DNA from: Acidobacteriota bacterium
GTDB lineage: Bacteria; Acidobacteriota; Terriglobia; Bryobacterales; Bryobacteraceae
DNA length: 64,000 bases
Direction: 5' to 3'
NCBI GenBank assembly: GCA_018268835.1
Contig: JAFDVU010000003.1
Location: 25,495 to 89,494 of the forward strand
Shown here: positions 35,901-45,222 of the stretch, one piece after another
How the letters are laid out: every line of letters starts with the position of its first letter
Position numbering within the stretch: position 1 is the first letter of the stretch
Translations under genes and position numbers: made by a program
Notes under the pieces: generated by a model
Seen by the model: only the letters and a program-made list of their open reading frames with translations
What the model was told of the DNA's origin: nothing
Databases searched by the model: none

Positions 35901-38461
35901 AACGCCAGGTCGAGACTCGACTCGTAGTCCTTCCGGAACCGCTCGCAATCCTCGATGAGCGCAGTCTGGTCATCTCCATCGAAGAAATGAAGGTGATGAC
36001 GGGCGCAAACGGAGACGAACGCTACGTATAGGTTTTCGTTCGGCGTAGCGTCGGGCTTCGCTTTCTTCAGTTCCGAGACGGCGAGGATGACCGCCTCGCG
36101 AAACGAATCCTGTTCGACCTCCCTCGGCAGGTCGCGCGCGAGCCTCGCGGCCTTTTGCCTGCCGTCGCTGAAGAGGAGGGCCTTCTTGCCTTCGTTCGGA
36201 TGCCGGTCGTCGAGGGGCTTCGTGGGCACCTGGTTGACGAACTGCTCGCGGATGAGATTCGCGAACGGCTGCTCGCCCTTGGTGGCGAGATCCATGATCT
36301 TGAACGTGCGGCCCGTGGCAGTCCGCCTCGTGCACAGCGGGCACCGGCCGAAGGTCGACAACGTATCGTCGCCGCCGGTCGGTCGATAGACGAGCCGGAA
36401 ACCCTTCGTCTCATCCTGAACCGTCTCATACACGCGGCCCGTGGCGATGTCGAGCCAGACCGGCTCGACATTCTTGACCTCGTCGGGGTGCGGCTCCTCG
36501 AGGAGAAGGTGTATCTCGTGGAGCGGCTTCCCGAACTCAGTCATCTTGCCGCCCCGCTCGTTCCAGAGAAAAGCCGTGTCCCGCCCGAAGCCGAAAGCCC
36601 GCAGGAAAGCGACGCCGCAATCGCGGTGCGTGTAGATCTCGTACACCCGAGCTCCGCAGACGCAGTGCGTCCTCGGCTCGGTGTAGAGCCTTCCCAGAAG
36701 CGTCTTCTTTCCAGGTTCCACTCGGCGCTCGGTGCACTGCGGGTTGATGCAGGCGTGTACTGAGGGCAGTCCACGGAAGAGCATGTGGACTCGCGTGGGG
36801 AGGAGCGGTTGCTCCTGCCGTCCTTTCTCCCAGCGTCTGGCGAAACAGCCGAGAGCAAGGAGACCGTCGGTTGCTCGTTCGGCGACTTCTGTCGGAAGCC
36901 CGGGGAAGAGCTTTTGGGCGAGGGCTTCGAAGGCGACCGCGCGGCCGGCGCACTCCTCAAGGAGAAGTTCAAGCGGCCCCGTGCCGGTGAGAGCCCGGGC
37001 GACGTAGGTTCGGATCTCCTCTTCGCCTGCCGAGAGCGCAGGCCGCGGAGGCCAGTTGAGTTCGGAGCCGACCGCCTCGATGACGCCGAGCGCCGCTGTG
37101 AGATCCATTTGGGCGCCGGCGAGCGCAACGGGGTCTGCCTTGGCGAACGCCGCCGCTTCGTGTGCGGTTCCGCTTTGCGCGCCCTTGCGCGCCTCGCGCG
37201 TGCCGCGGACAATCCCGAAGTCGCGATTCTTGCGCGCGCCCGTAAGGCCTCGTGCGAAAGCCCTTCCTGCCGCTTCCGCCGCTGCGCCGGTGCCGAGGCT
37301 CGCGCTCGTCAGGATGCAGCGCAATTGGTCGCGTCTGATCCCGAGTCGCGACTGCAGGCGGCGAATGAGGAGTCCGACTTCGGCTCCCGCGACGCCCCTA
37401 TACATGTGTGCTTCGTCGAGGATGAGCAGAAGTTGGTTCGCATTGTTCTCGGCGAGCCAGGCGGCCGTCTGCTTGAATATGGAGCGCTCGATCGGACGGA
37501 GAAGCATGTACTCGAGCATCGAGTAGTTGGTGACGAGGAGGTCGGGCGCGCAGGCCTGCATCTCGTGGCGCGTCAAAAGTTCCCGATCGCCCTGCTGCGT
37601 AACGAGCCGCTCCTCCCACTTGTGCTTCGTGTACGTTTTTCCGGCTTTATTTCCCGACTTGTATGTGTGCTCCTCTTCCTCTGCCTTGCCGAAGAACCCG
37701 ACCACGTCCTTGGCGGGCCAGCGGCCGCGGGCTTTGAGTTCTTTGACGAGGTCCTTCTTGTCCACATCGTTCGACTCTTCGAGGTCGACGAAATACTTGA
37801 GAAGCGACGCGATGTGCGTCTGGTCTCGCGAAGAACTCCGCACGCCGGGGTAGGGGGTGCGGCTCGTGTACATGCCGAAGAGAGGATGGCGGCCCCACCG
37901 CTTCCTCCACAACTCGGAGAGGCGTGGATCGCCTAAGAGCCTGCGGAGCCGCGCCGTCTGGTCGCTTACGAGCGCGTTCATGGGATACAGGAGGAGCGCC
38001 CGGACGGCGTTCTTCGAAAAGGAATCGGGCCGGTGCGTCGCCTCAAGCGTGAGCGAGCCGAGGATCGAATAGAGGAAAGTCTCTGTTTTTCCCGAGCCCG
38101 TTCCTGTCGCGACGATGAGATCCGACCCGTCCGCACCATCGGAGAAGTAGTGCTCGAGTGCGTCAGCCTGATGTCGGTACGGAGGATACACGCCGATCGA
38201 CGGCTTCCACCCGAGGAGTTCGGAAAGAAGCGACTTTACGGGCGCTGGTATCTTGAGCCCGGAGAAATCTTTCTCAACGGCATAGGAGGGCGTCACCTCC
38301 ACAAACGGCCGCTGCGAGATCGCACCGGCCTCGCGCAAAAGATCCCTGCGCTCCTCGATCAAACTCGAATCTCGAATGTGGTACTGCGCCTCAAGATAGC
38401 GCTGGAGGCGTCCGTGGATGCGTTCCGCAACTTGGCTTACGCCGATATCCGTTTGACCCAT
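32930..38461 (-). CDS. druE: DruE-like DEAD/DEAH helicase with DUF1998 C-terminus
   Basis: An 1843-residue helicase. Walker A (ATGTGSGKTE) is at 118-127, the DNYS-type motif TNYSMLEYMLLRP near 311-323, DEAH at 349-352, motif III-like LTSASLG near 387, and motif VI QRAGRAGRRG near 1145. Near residue 1690 is the cysteine cluster ECERSCTKCLRHYGN that typifies DUF1998 helicases. Length and layout fit DruE of Druantia rather than DrmA or DrmB of DISARM, which are shorter. It is the last gene of a tight four-gene operon; its ATG follows the previous TAA directly. Confidence 0.82.
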   Translation of the reverse strand: MGQTDIGVSQVAERIHGRLQRYLEAQYHIRDSSLIEERRDLLREAGAISQRPFVEVTPSYAVEKDFSGLKIPAPVKSLLSELLGWKPSIGVYPPYRHQADALEHYFSDGADGSDLIVATGTGSGKTETFLYSILGSLTLEATHRPDSFSKNAVRALLLYPMNALVSDQTARLRRLLGDPRLSELWRKRWGRHPLFGMYTSRTPYPGVRSSSRDQTHIASLLKYFVDLEESNDVDKKDLVKELKARGRWPAKDVVGFFGKAEEEEHTYKSGNKAGKTYTKHKWEERLVTQQGDRELLTRHEMQACAPDLLVTNYSMLEYMLLRPIERSIFKQTAAWLAENNANQLLLILDEAHMYRGVAGAEVGLLIRRLQSRLGIRRDQLRCILTSASLGTGAAAEAAGRAFARGLTGARKNRDFGIVRGTREARKGAQSGTAHEAAAFAKADPVALAGAQMDLTAALGVIEAVGSELNWPPRPALSAGEEEIRTYVARALTGTGPLELLLEECAGRAVAFEALAQKLFPGLPTEVAERATDGLLALGCFARRWEKGRQEQPLLPTRVHMLFRGLPSVHACINPQCTERRVEPGKKTLLGRLYTEPRTHCVCGARVYEIYTHRDCGVAFLRAFGFGRDTAFLWNERGGKMTEFGKPLHEIHLLLEEPHPDEVKNVEPVWLDIATGRVYETVQDETKGFRLVYRPTGGDDTLSTFGRCPLCTRRTATGRTFKIMDLATKGEQPFANLIREQFVNQVPTKPLDDRHPNEGKKALLFSDGRQKAARLARDLPREVEQDSFREAVILAVSELKKAKPDATPNENLYVAFVSVCARHHLHFFDGDDQTALIEDCERFRKDYESSLDLAFSEEWRPQPKVRYRQALLRQISDPYYSLVAACAAVVEPRQARLRKVQNRIGGLISAESLVEVASQWVKEMLDHSAFDPALSLNQRELEFPYFEAVRAEDGLKKFFEDLKTRSGLDAEGVKTIRESLFEVFTSVAQGSDDSGRLLLPDSLVVNVAIDDTWQQCRLCGNVQPKPYLGSCANCGHKTLEARPPDHPYMTARKGFFREPLRAVLQGQRPIHITAEEHTAQLSQRDTGVVYATTEEFELRFQDVPLGPAKPPVDILSCTTTMEVGIDIGSLTAVGLRTVPPLRENYQQRAGRAGRRGTSVSSVLTFAQGGAHDAHYFEHPEAIISGPPREPRIKSDNKRLARRHIYSYLLQTFFHTRIDLLSEEEESALAAERPDLMSAFGNASDFFVDDGEFTFAEFERWIDESVLRAGSDVAETIVAWLPDEIAANEKDPRKARMLFVRQVAKDLVEALRAIGEKLEAKDNEDEEGETGTPSGSLLDLLFDRGLLPSYAFPTDLCSFVVQERGEHGRIKEKERPQLGKTQALSEYAPGRLLVINKKTYRVGGVFFDGPPSASPAEGIFGGIRTRYIGCPRCTYVTLDETEDVARELEEKECPVCGEELQAHEILDPPAFSPEEARPVKESDREQDITYASSAQLPELVEQDFPWKERTPQLQYAHAEGVKLIVANKGQELEGFAVCEKCGAAWICDDKVPAKPHRRPFLVPHSVMMKEQAPPLCNGAIRRDIYLGHQFRTDILLLRLLLRPPMDFSPKQPWLYDALATFAESLAIGASLTLTIDPGELSSGFRLVHLKDGTQAAEIYLFDTASGGAGYAFDAGENLEEVLAQVEQLLKVCPGECERSCTKCLRHYGNRFHHPRLDRRLGLKLLRYARFGEIPVFEGTVEQAKLLEPLARYIELEGWKVRRAGQKDGVVVPLLATPPLGGTEALVGTYPALVTSAEAAARHSLRTKFGRVAVLLPDYLVEQDLPSAYQEFLRQQTPSARVKGTP

Positions 38462-39535
38462 TTATGTATTGCTTCCCACCGCAGAACCCTGTAACTCAAC
38501 TCCGAGAGCCTCGAACCGTTCGAGGACGTCCGGCGCATAGTGCCGCGGAAACCGCCAACTCCTGGGATAGTACTTGTCCGGCGGGAACGAGACGTCGCCG
38601 ATAGCCGCGAAGAACCGTTGTTCCGGCTTGGGGACTTCGCTGGCGAGAACCGCGGTGCATGAATCGGGGCGTACGTCGAACCGCACGCGAACGGGATTTT
38701 CCGCAGCCGCGTCGACGCCGTACATGAGGCGTCGCAGATCCCCAACGCCGAGTTTCAGGCGCATGACGCGGGCGACCTTGCCATTGATCAATTCAACCGC
38801 CCTGTATTGGCGCATGTCGAAGTCGACGTCCCGTCGGGCAAGATACCTGCCTGATAGTTTCTCGCCAGACTCAAACCAACGCCTATACTGCGGGACTCCT
38901 TGCTTGGCGATCTTGGGCGCGTAGATGGCAAAACGCCTGCCGCCTTCCTGTTCAACGAAAGACTCGTATTCGCCCTCGAACGTCGATTGCGTCCACTCTC
39001 GCAGGTTGGGCGGCCGAGCCCCGACCCAGAGGTCGAGAGACTCTTGCCGGAGGCCGAGCGCCTTCGCGACAGCGCCGCCGTTCGTTCTCCGAAAGGCTCC
39101 GCGGTGCCGGATGGTGCGCGCGATCTCCGCCGGGAGAAGCGATGTCGGAAATCCGCCGAGGAGGAGCCGCGCATCATCATTCGTCCCCAGTTTGACCTCT
39201 CTCGCGCGCGCGGGAAGCCAGCGGCCGTTCGCCAGACTTACGACATCGCCCGTATCCGCCAATTCGCCGAGAGCACTTCGCAATCGCGCCCTCACGTCAC
39301 CGTGATAGGCGTCCTGCGAGACTATCGCGTCGGGACAGGATTGCACGGCAAGGTTTAAGAGGCGCAGCACATGCACGGGCGTACTCCCGCCCGAGAGCGC
39401 CCACAGGCAACTTCTGAGCACGCCACAATCGATTGCGAGCGTGTCGCGCGTGTCAGTTCCAAGGATCTGCTTCCGCAGAAGCGTGCCCGCCTCCTCCGCC
39501 GTGATCATCCGCATCCCGGAGGGGCGAGGTGTCAC
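38462..39535 (-). CDS. Defence-operon protein, DruD position
   Basis: A 357-residue protein of unknown fold. The N-terminal third is helical (ITAEEAGTLLRKQILGTDTRD, then LGELADTGDVVSLANGRWLP, winged-helix-like); the C-terminal part is mixed. The GTG start overlaps the preceding stop (GTGA), and it abuts the helicase gene (TAAATG), so stoichiometric co-expression with the helicase is likely. In size and place it corresponds to DruD as I recall type I Druantia; homology is not demonstrated. Confidence 0.6.
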   Translation of the reverse strand: MTPRPSGMRMITAEEAGTLLRKQILGTDTRDTLAIDCGVLRSCLWALSGGSTPVHVLRLLNLAVQSCPDAIVSQDAYHGDVRARLRSALGELADTGDVVSLANGRWLPARAREVKLGTNDDARLLLGGFPTSLLPAEIARTIRHRGAFRRTNGGAVAKALGLRQESLDLWVGARPPNLREWTQSTFEGEYESFVEQEGGRRFAIYAPKIAKQGVPQYRRWFESGEKLSGRYLARRDVDFDMRQYRAVELINGKVARVMRLKLGVGDLRRLMYGVDAAAENPVRVRFDVRPDSCTAVLASEVPKPEQRFFAAIGDVSFPPDKYYPRSWRFPRHYAPDVLERFEALGVELQGSAVGSNT

Positions 39536-41664
39536 GCGAGTCTCCTCCGGGCGATCGATACGGCCTCTTCGAGCCCCGCCCCGATTCTAGGGCCAAGTGC
39601 GTCTTTAGCATTTGATACAGCACCGGCGCGTTCATCCGCATCGGGGATCGACGCGAGATACGGCACGAGCACGCCCTTCACAATTTCTGATTGGAGCGCC
39701 GCCGCATCGTTCGGGAATCCGGTGAATCCCCGCTCGAGTCGGCTTGCTGCATGTCGAACCGCATTCGATACCGCCCCGTCCAGCGACTCCAAAGCCGCCC
39801 CTCCGCCGGTCGCGGCGGGCTTGAGTAGGTTGCTGCTCGGATCGATCTCTGATGCCCCAACTGCCGTTTGCGAATCCTGACTCACTGGTGCGTCCTCGGC
39901 AGTGTCGGTCTCGATGAGGACACTCTGAGCCAAGAGATCCGGCGCGACCGGAAGCGTCGTCGGCCCCTCGACCAAGGTCACGGCGAGGAGCAGGTTCTCC
40001 GGCCATTCGATCAACGAGCAGGGTTTGTACGGATCGTCCGCCGATACCGCCGAGGGATGGAACAGCGCGAGCGGCCCGGAGCGCCGCAGAGCGGTCTGAA
40101 CGAGCGGTAACAGATATGATTCCGTCGCGCCGCGGTTCGCCCCATCTAGCACCACGAGCATGAGCCCCGTACTTTCCCTCGCGGCGAGGACGACGTCGAT
40201 GAGACCCGCTGCGTGCGGTACGAACCGGCTCCGAGCAGGGTCGACCTTCCCGAAGATGTCGCCAGGCTCGGTAAGCGTCCCCGTGACTTGTACGACCTTG
40301 ATTCTATCGGCGGTCGCGACAGTGGCATACGCCTTGAGGAGTTCGACGGCGCGCGGCCCGCCTACGCACGGCAGCAAGTGCGCGCAGAACGCGGCATGGA
40401 GCCTCTGGTAGACCGGCGTGGACATGCCCATCGACTTTAGGAGCGACGACATGCGTATGCGCAGGTCTCTAATGCTTGATATGGTGGCCTGCCCGGTCTT
40501 CCAGCGGGGGTGCGTGCCTGCACTGAAAACCCGAGGCTGCGGAGCGGAATTCGTACCGCCGAGAAACGGCTTCAAGATGGCGATCTGAGCAACGAGTTCG
40601 GGCACACTTCGGACTGCGGTTTCTATTGAGACGCGAATCCGCTCCTCCGCCTCCGCCGCCTTTCGCAATCCTTCGTGCTCGGCCTCTTTTATGCTCCGGC
40701 GAACGGTTTCAAGGGCGGCGTCGGCCGCGGCGCGTTCCTCCGTCAGCCGTGCGATCTCCTGGCGAACGTCCGTGAGGGCTTTGTCTGCATCCTCTCGCGC
40801 CGCCTTGCGCTCCGTAGCCCTGACCTCCTCGAGTTCTTTTTCGACGAGCGGGTGCTTACGCAACGCGTCCACGACTTCTCCGGCGAGGTCGGCGTTTTTC
40901 CGTAGTGATTCGATAAGCGACCGAGTCCGCTCCAGTTCGTTCAGTCTCCACCGAAGTTCCGGATTGGAACCCCCGCCGGCGATCGCTTCAGCGGCTTCGT
41001 CGACAAGGTGCTTCGACAATTCGAGAGACGAGCCCGACTTCTTTGCGGTATCAGCTGCGAACTCAAGCGCCCTCCTGACCACAGGCTTGTCGTCGTCCCA
41101 ATCGACGAAGCCGTCAGGTGCGCCCAGGCTCGTCCGGGCGAACACGTGCCGAGTCAGCCCGTCGTGCGAAACCTGCCTAACGTCACCGGACCGCGGGTGA
41201 AAGAACCGGATGCGGTGACGATTGTTTTTCTCGAGGGTCGTTCCCTCCGGCCCATGAACGAGCGCGACCGGCCCGATGAGGATGTTCTCGCAAGTCCACA
41301 AGAGCGGCTTTGCGGGCGGAACCGTTGGAAGGTCCAAGCCGGAGTCGAGAGCAAGGCGAACCTCTTCGGCCTTCCCAATCGAGCGCAGGTCGAGGATCTC
41401 CAGCGCCGAATGCGGCTCTGCGAGCATGAACTCGTCCTTGAGGTCGAGCATCTTGGCGGTGTTATCCTTCGGCCTGAAGAACACAAGCGCATCCCGAACT
41501 GCGTCCTTCGCTTGCGCCCAGAACACGTAGCCCCGAGTCGGAAAGTCGTCGGGGTCAACCTCCAGCCACCTCTCGACGTCAACCAAAGGCTTCACCCATG
41601 CCACTGGCTCGCCCCGTTTGTCGATCTTCGTCCCCGTGACCACTCCCAAATGCGTCTGTGACAT
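39532..41664 (-). CDS. Coiled-coil protein with degenerate AAA-like domain, DruC position
   Basis: A 710-residue protein in three parts: an N-terminal beta-rich region (about 1-215), a long coiled coil (about 240-345, e.g. RQEIARLTEERAAADAALETV), and a C-terminal half with TGLMLVVLDGANRGATESYLLPLV near 510-533, which resembles the Walker-B/NRG region of McrB-like AAA ATPases. No GKT/GKS P-loop is visible, so the ATPase is probably inactive or structural. It is the second gene of the defence operon, 15 bases after the first. Confidence 0.6.
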   Translation of the reverse strand: MSQTHLGVVTGTKIDKRGEPVAWVKPLVDVERWLEVDPDDFPTRGYVFWAQAKDAVRDALVFFRPKDNTAKMLDLKDEFMLAEPHSALEILDLRSIGKAEEVRLALDSGLDLPTVPPAKPLLWTCENILIGPVALVHGPEGTTLEKNNRHRIRFFHPRSGDVRQVSHDGLTRHVFARTSLGAPDGFVDWDDDKPVVRRALEFAADTAKKSGSSLELSKHLVDEAAEAIAGGGSNPELRWRLNELERTRSLIESLRKNADLAGEVVDALRKHPLVEKELEEVRATERKAAREDADKALTDVRQEIARLTEERAAADAALETVRRSIKEAEHEGLRKAAEAEERIRVSIETAVRSVPELVAQIAILKPFLGGTNSAPQPRVFSAGTHPRWKTGQATISSIRDLRIRMSSLLKSMGMSTPVYQRLHAAFCAHLLPCVGGPRAVELLKAYATVATADRIKVVQVTGTLTEPGDIFGKVDPARSRFVPHAAGLIDVVLAARESTGLMLVVLDGANRGATESYLLPLVQTALRRSGPLALFHPSAVSADDPYKPCSLIEWPENLLLAVTLVEGPTTLPVAPDLLAQSVLIETDTAEDAPVSQDSQTAVGASEIDPSSNLLKPAATGGGAALESLDGAVSNAVRHAASRLERGFTGFPNDAAALQSEIVKGVLVPYLASIPDADERAGAVSNAKDALGPRIGAGLEEAVSIARRRLA

Positions 41665-41679
41665 CGGTTTTCCGCTCCG

Positions 41680-43341
41680 TCAGTCCACCTCTTTGACAAT
41701 TTTCGTCAACAGTCCGACCCAGCGCGCATCAATGCCCTTGGCCGCGGATGCCGCCATTCGCCGATCGACGGCACATGCCCTTCGATACAGCCAAGCCGGC
41801 AAAGGCCGCGGGTCGCCGCCTCCGCGAGGGACGATCCCGGCAAGAAACGATACCGGACGTTTCATGTCGTCCGATTTGAGCGGACTCGGCTTGGCCTCTG
41901 GGCGGAAGAGGAAGCCCAATTTCCCAAGACCGCCGCCGTCGATCTCAACCGAAAAACTCGATCTGAGTTTCATGAGGGCGACAAGCCTACTGGCGAGTAT
42001 CTCGGGAGAAACGGATTCTTCTGAGCCCGCCCCCTGGGCCCCATCCCACGAAAGGTCGACCCGCACGTCATCGAGTTCGGGGCGAACGACGACACTCGGC
42101 AATTCTTCGCTCCGCCTCGGAACGAGGATTTCGACCGGTTCGTCCCAGGCCGAGATGACGGTATCGCCGATAGATACTTCGAGTGCCGGTACCGCTTTGG
42201 CGGCGTCCTTCGCCTCCCACAAATCCTCGGCGTTGTCGCTCTCGAATGCAATCGAACTACGCTCGTTATAGTCGACGCGCAGTTCGTTACTGCTGGGCCA
42301 CGGTATCGAGAACACCGCGAATACGGTGTCTTGCGCACCAGCTGCGGCAACTGCCTCAGTCGCGCGCGATGACGAGCTATCGAGAGTGACGTCAACTCGG
42401 GCTCCCGGGCGGGGAGCCTTGAATCGAGCGACTATCGGTTGGCGAGTCGGGAAGATCGGCACCTGCTCGCTGTTGATCGCGACCGGGAGAGAAGCAATGC
42501 AAACGTCCCACGCTGCGTCGTCGAGTTCGAACGCTAACGATTCGAGCCACTGCTCCACTGCGGGAGATCGGGTCTCCGGGATCTTCACGCGCCACATCGC
42601 CCACGTCTGGTTGCGGAAGGAGACCTGCTTGCCGAAAGCCGGCCTGCAATCGCGGGGAGGAGCGTTCCTATGGTCGGCGACGACCCGCAAATCCTCGCCG
42701 AGTTCGACAGCCGATCCCTCGCGAAGCCTTACCCATTCCCCACGGCGCAACCGGTGCAGAGTGCCGCGGACGTTCACCCCGCGTGTCTGCGCGTCCCAGC
42801 GCCGCCTGGGTATCCCGGCCGGCCATGAGCCGCCCGGAGCGGTGCGGTATGAGCCAGCGATCGGTGGCACTTGGAGCCGCGCGCTCCCCACACCCGGCCG
42901 GAGTTCTATGAGCGAGAGCCGCCCGCGCGTGCCGGCTGAATCAACTTCCACGTATGCTCCGGCCAGGCTGCGGAGCGAAACGTCGCCAATTTCGGAGGCG
43001 CGGAGTTCTGGCAAGCGAAGGTAGAGCGTCCAGTTCTCGGCATCGTCGAGGCACAATCCGAATTCCTCGGGGCTGTCTTCGACGGCGACTGGACGCGAGC
43101 GCTGAGGGGCAGTGGCGGAGGGGCCGATCGCGCCTGCGTCCCAGGGGTGGTAGTTCTCGCAGTCGGGCTTACCCTCGTGCGGATTATGCGCGAAAATCGG
43201 GTCGGGGCTCAGTCCGATGCTGCTTTTGTAGTGGACGCGAGCGCCGCACGTGGGGCATGAGAACGGCCGATGGCGCGCCCGTTCGCCGATACTCTGAGCA
43301 TCGACGACCTTCTTGGAACGATCGTCCCGCGCGTAACGCAT
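41680..43341 (-). CDS. Zinc-ribbon (CoiA-like N-terminus) defence protein, DruB position
   Basis: A 553-residue protein. Residues 1-70 resemble the N-terminal domain of CoiA-like proteins: RPFSCPTCGARVHYK, then PIFAHNP and PDCENYHP, giving Cys/His metal ligands. The remaining 480 residues form beta-rich domains without recognised catalytic motifs, perhaps for nucleic-acid or protein binding. It is the first gene of the leftward operon; a TATAGT box at about 43354-43359 lies 12 bases before its ATG, which would give a very short leader. Confidence 0.62.
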   Translation of the reverse strand: MRYARDDRSKKVVDAQSIGERARHRPFSCPTCGARVHYKSSIGLSPDPIFAHNPHEGKPDCENYHPWDAGAIGPSATAPQRSRPVAVEDSPEEFGLCLDDAENWTLYLRLPELRASEIGDVSLRSLAGAYVEVDSAGTRGRLSLIELRPGVGSARLQVPPIAGSYRTAPGGSWPAGIPRRRWDAQTRGVNVRGTLHRLRRGEWVRLREGSAVELGEDLRVVADHRNAPPRDCRPAFGKQVSFRNQTWAMWRVKIPETRSPAVEQWLESLAFELDDAAWDVCIASLPVAINSEQVPIFPTRQPIVARFKAPRPGARVDVTLDSSSSRATEAVAAAGAQDTVFAVFSIPWPSSNELRVDYNERSSIAFESDNAEDLWEAKDAAKAVPALEVSIGDTVISAWDEPVEILVPRRSEELPSVVVRPELDDVRVDLSWDGAQGAGSEESVSPEILASRLVALMKLRSSFSVEIDGGGLGKLGFLFRPEAKPSPLKSDDMKRPVSFLAGIVPRGGGDPRPLPAWLYRRACAVDRRMAASAAKGIDARWVGLLTKIVKEVD

Positions 43342-43719
43342 TGAAGACTATCAACTATAGCGGATTGCGCTTAAGATGTGGCTTCACGCGTACCATCGGT
43401 CTCTTTCTGGCACCCTCCTCATCGTTCACCAGTGGGGCCCGTCGGTTGCGCAGGCGGATCCTCAGGAACGAATTGAGGAATGGGGAACCCGACAATTCAA
43501 GGAAAACACGGCCTAAAGCACCGAAATTGATATCATTCGATTCACTCGCAAGGGGCAGAGCTTGATGTGTCCCAATCCGTAGAGGTATGCTCCATGTGCG
43601 GTTTGAACTTAACGTATGCAGTTGAAATTAAACGTCTTACGCTGGCTTGCTGTGGCCGGGAGAGTCGCCGGAGTCGATGCGACCACGGCGCAATATCGTA
43701 GTGCTTGTGAGGACCTTCC
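43342..43719. other. Divergent promoter region of the defence island
   Basis: These 378 bases hold no convincing gene. They separate the leftward DruB-E-like operon from the rightward ATPase/DUF4338 pair and must carry both promoters. Leftward, a TATAGT -10-like box is at 43354-43359; its -35 region is poor. No long palindrome was seen. Confidence 0.5.
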
Positions 43720-45216
43720 GTGCTTGCCCAGCCACTGATAGCCACTCGCTCGTTCATCGAGGCGACGCGAGACTCTGGGTACAAGAGTACCTCCTCGGCG
43801 ATCGCTGAACTCGTAGACAACTCGTTTGAGGCCGACGCCACAGTGGTCGAGATCACGATTGTCGAGGGAGATGCCGGCATTGAGCGGGTCGCAGTCACGG
43901 ATGACGGCACGGGCATGCCGGCCAGCACTATGCAACTCGCGTTGCAGTTCGGCGGCAGCACGCGATTCAATTCACGCCATGGGTCTGGGCGTTATGGCAT
44001 GGGGCTGCCCAACGGTTCCCTCAGCCAAGCGCGTCGTGTCGATCTCTACAGTTGGACCAGTCCGGACAGCATCTGGTCGAGTTACCTGGATGTCGATGAG
44101 ATTTCGTCCGGGGAACTGGATCATGTACCACCGCCTGTAAGTTTCAAGCCGCACCGGGCTGATGGGTGTCCGTCCTCGCCTTCCGGCACAACGGTTGTTC
44201 TGACAAAGTGCGACCGTATGGACTACCGGACGGTTAGTGGTCAGGCAAGACACCTCCATTTCGATCTCGGCCGCATCTTCCGCCATCAACTTTATCGGGG
44301 GCGGAGCATACGCATCAACGAGGAGCCGGTCTCCGCTATCGACCCGTTGTTCCTGCGGCAAGGCAACAACCTGGTGGGGGCTAAGCCCTACGGGCCACCC
44401 CTGACGTACGAGATTTCTCTGCCGGGGCGACGGTCGTTGCGGTCACCGATTAGGGTGGAATTCGCCATCCTGCCGATCGAGCGATGGCATTCGCTGTCAA
44501 ACGAAGAGAAGAATCGGTTCGGCATTTCGAAAGGTGCCGGGGTGTCGATAGTCAGGGCCGAACGCGAGATCGACCATGGTTGGTATTTCATGGGCTCGAA
44601 GCGCAAGGAAAACTATGACGATTGGTGGCGTTGTGAGATTTCCTTCTCGCCGGAACTCGATGAACTTTTCGGCGTGACGCACACGAAGCAGAAGGTCAAT
44701 CCCACGGAACCACTGACCCATATCCTCGGAGGGGATTTGGAGCGCATCGCGCGCGAACTCAACGGCATCGTTCGGAAGAGCTATCTAGCCGTTCGCAAGC
44801 AAAGAAAGCATTTCAAGAGCGAGTCCATAGCCGAGGAGCGCGACCACCTCATGGAGCCGATTCGAGTCCACTGCCCGACCTCCGGCGCCGCAGGGAGAAG
44901 ATTCGGCGTGAACGGCTCGCGTCTCGGATACGTCATCGATGAGGCGTCTGCAAACGCGCTAAGCTTTTATGTACCCTCTCTCGTTCGCGAGAACTTGAAA
45001 ATCGTTCTCAACAAGGACCACAGCTTCTATCACAAGGTCTACGAGCCGCTGCTGGGGGCGGAGCGGGTGGAACCGGCGCTCATGATGGAGCGACTACAGT
45101 TGCTGTTGCTCGCCGCGGCTCGGGCAGAGTGCGGGTTGCGGTCGAAGACCGAGAGGGCAACGGCCGAAAAACTCCGGGCCGCCTGGAGCAACGCATTAAC
45201 GGCATTTCTGGACTGA
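43720..45216 (+). CDS. GHKL (HSP90/MORC-like) ATPase
   Basis: A 498-residue protein with an N-terminal GHKL ATPase domain. The N box is E30-LVDN (residues 30-34), G1 is D61-DGTG, the lid region GSGRYGMGLPNGSL is at 88-101, and the later SGTTVVLTKCDR is the G3-type segment. The rest resembles the transducer region plus a specific C-terminus. Such ATPases dimerise on ATP binding and clamp DNA or partners. The GTG start has GAGGA seven bases upstream. It overlaps nothing and is followed after three bases by the DUF4338 gene, so the two work together. Confidence 0.85.
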   Translation: MLAQPLIATRSFIEATRDSGYKSTSSAIAELVDNSFEADATVVEITIVEGDAGIERVAVTDDGTGMPASTMQLALQFGGSTRFNSRHGSGRYGMGLPNGSLSQARRVDLYSWTSPDSIWSSYLDVDEISSGELDHVPPPVSFKPHRADGCPSSPSGTTVVLTKCDRMDYRTVSGQARHLHFDLGRIFRHQLYRGRSIRINEEPVSAIDPLFLRQGNNLVGAKPYGPPLTYEISLPGRRSLRSPIRVEFAILPIERWHSLSNEEKNRFGISKGAGVSIVRAEREIDHGWYFMGSKRKENYDDWWRCEISFSPELDELFGVTHTKQKVNPTEPLTHILGGDLERIARELNGIVRKSYLAVRKQRKHFKSESIAEERDHLMEPIRVHCPTSGAAGRRFGVNGSRLGYVIDEASANALSFYVPSLVRENLKIVLNKDHSFYHKVYEPLLGAERVEPALMMERLQLLLLAAARAECGLRSKTERATAEKLRAAWSNALTAFLD

Positions 45217-45222
45217 GGAGTG

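Noticed and set aside
32930..43341. Helicase operon as a DISARM system
   Set aside because: DISARM uses a shorter DrmA and a separate DrmB with a methyltransferase or DrmC; here one 1843-residue protein holds helicase and DUF1998, and there is no methyltransferase or PLD gene.
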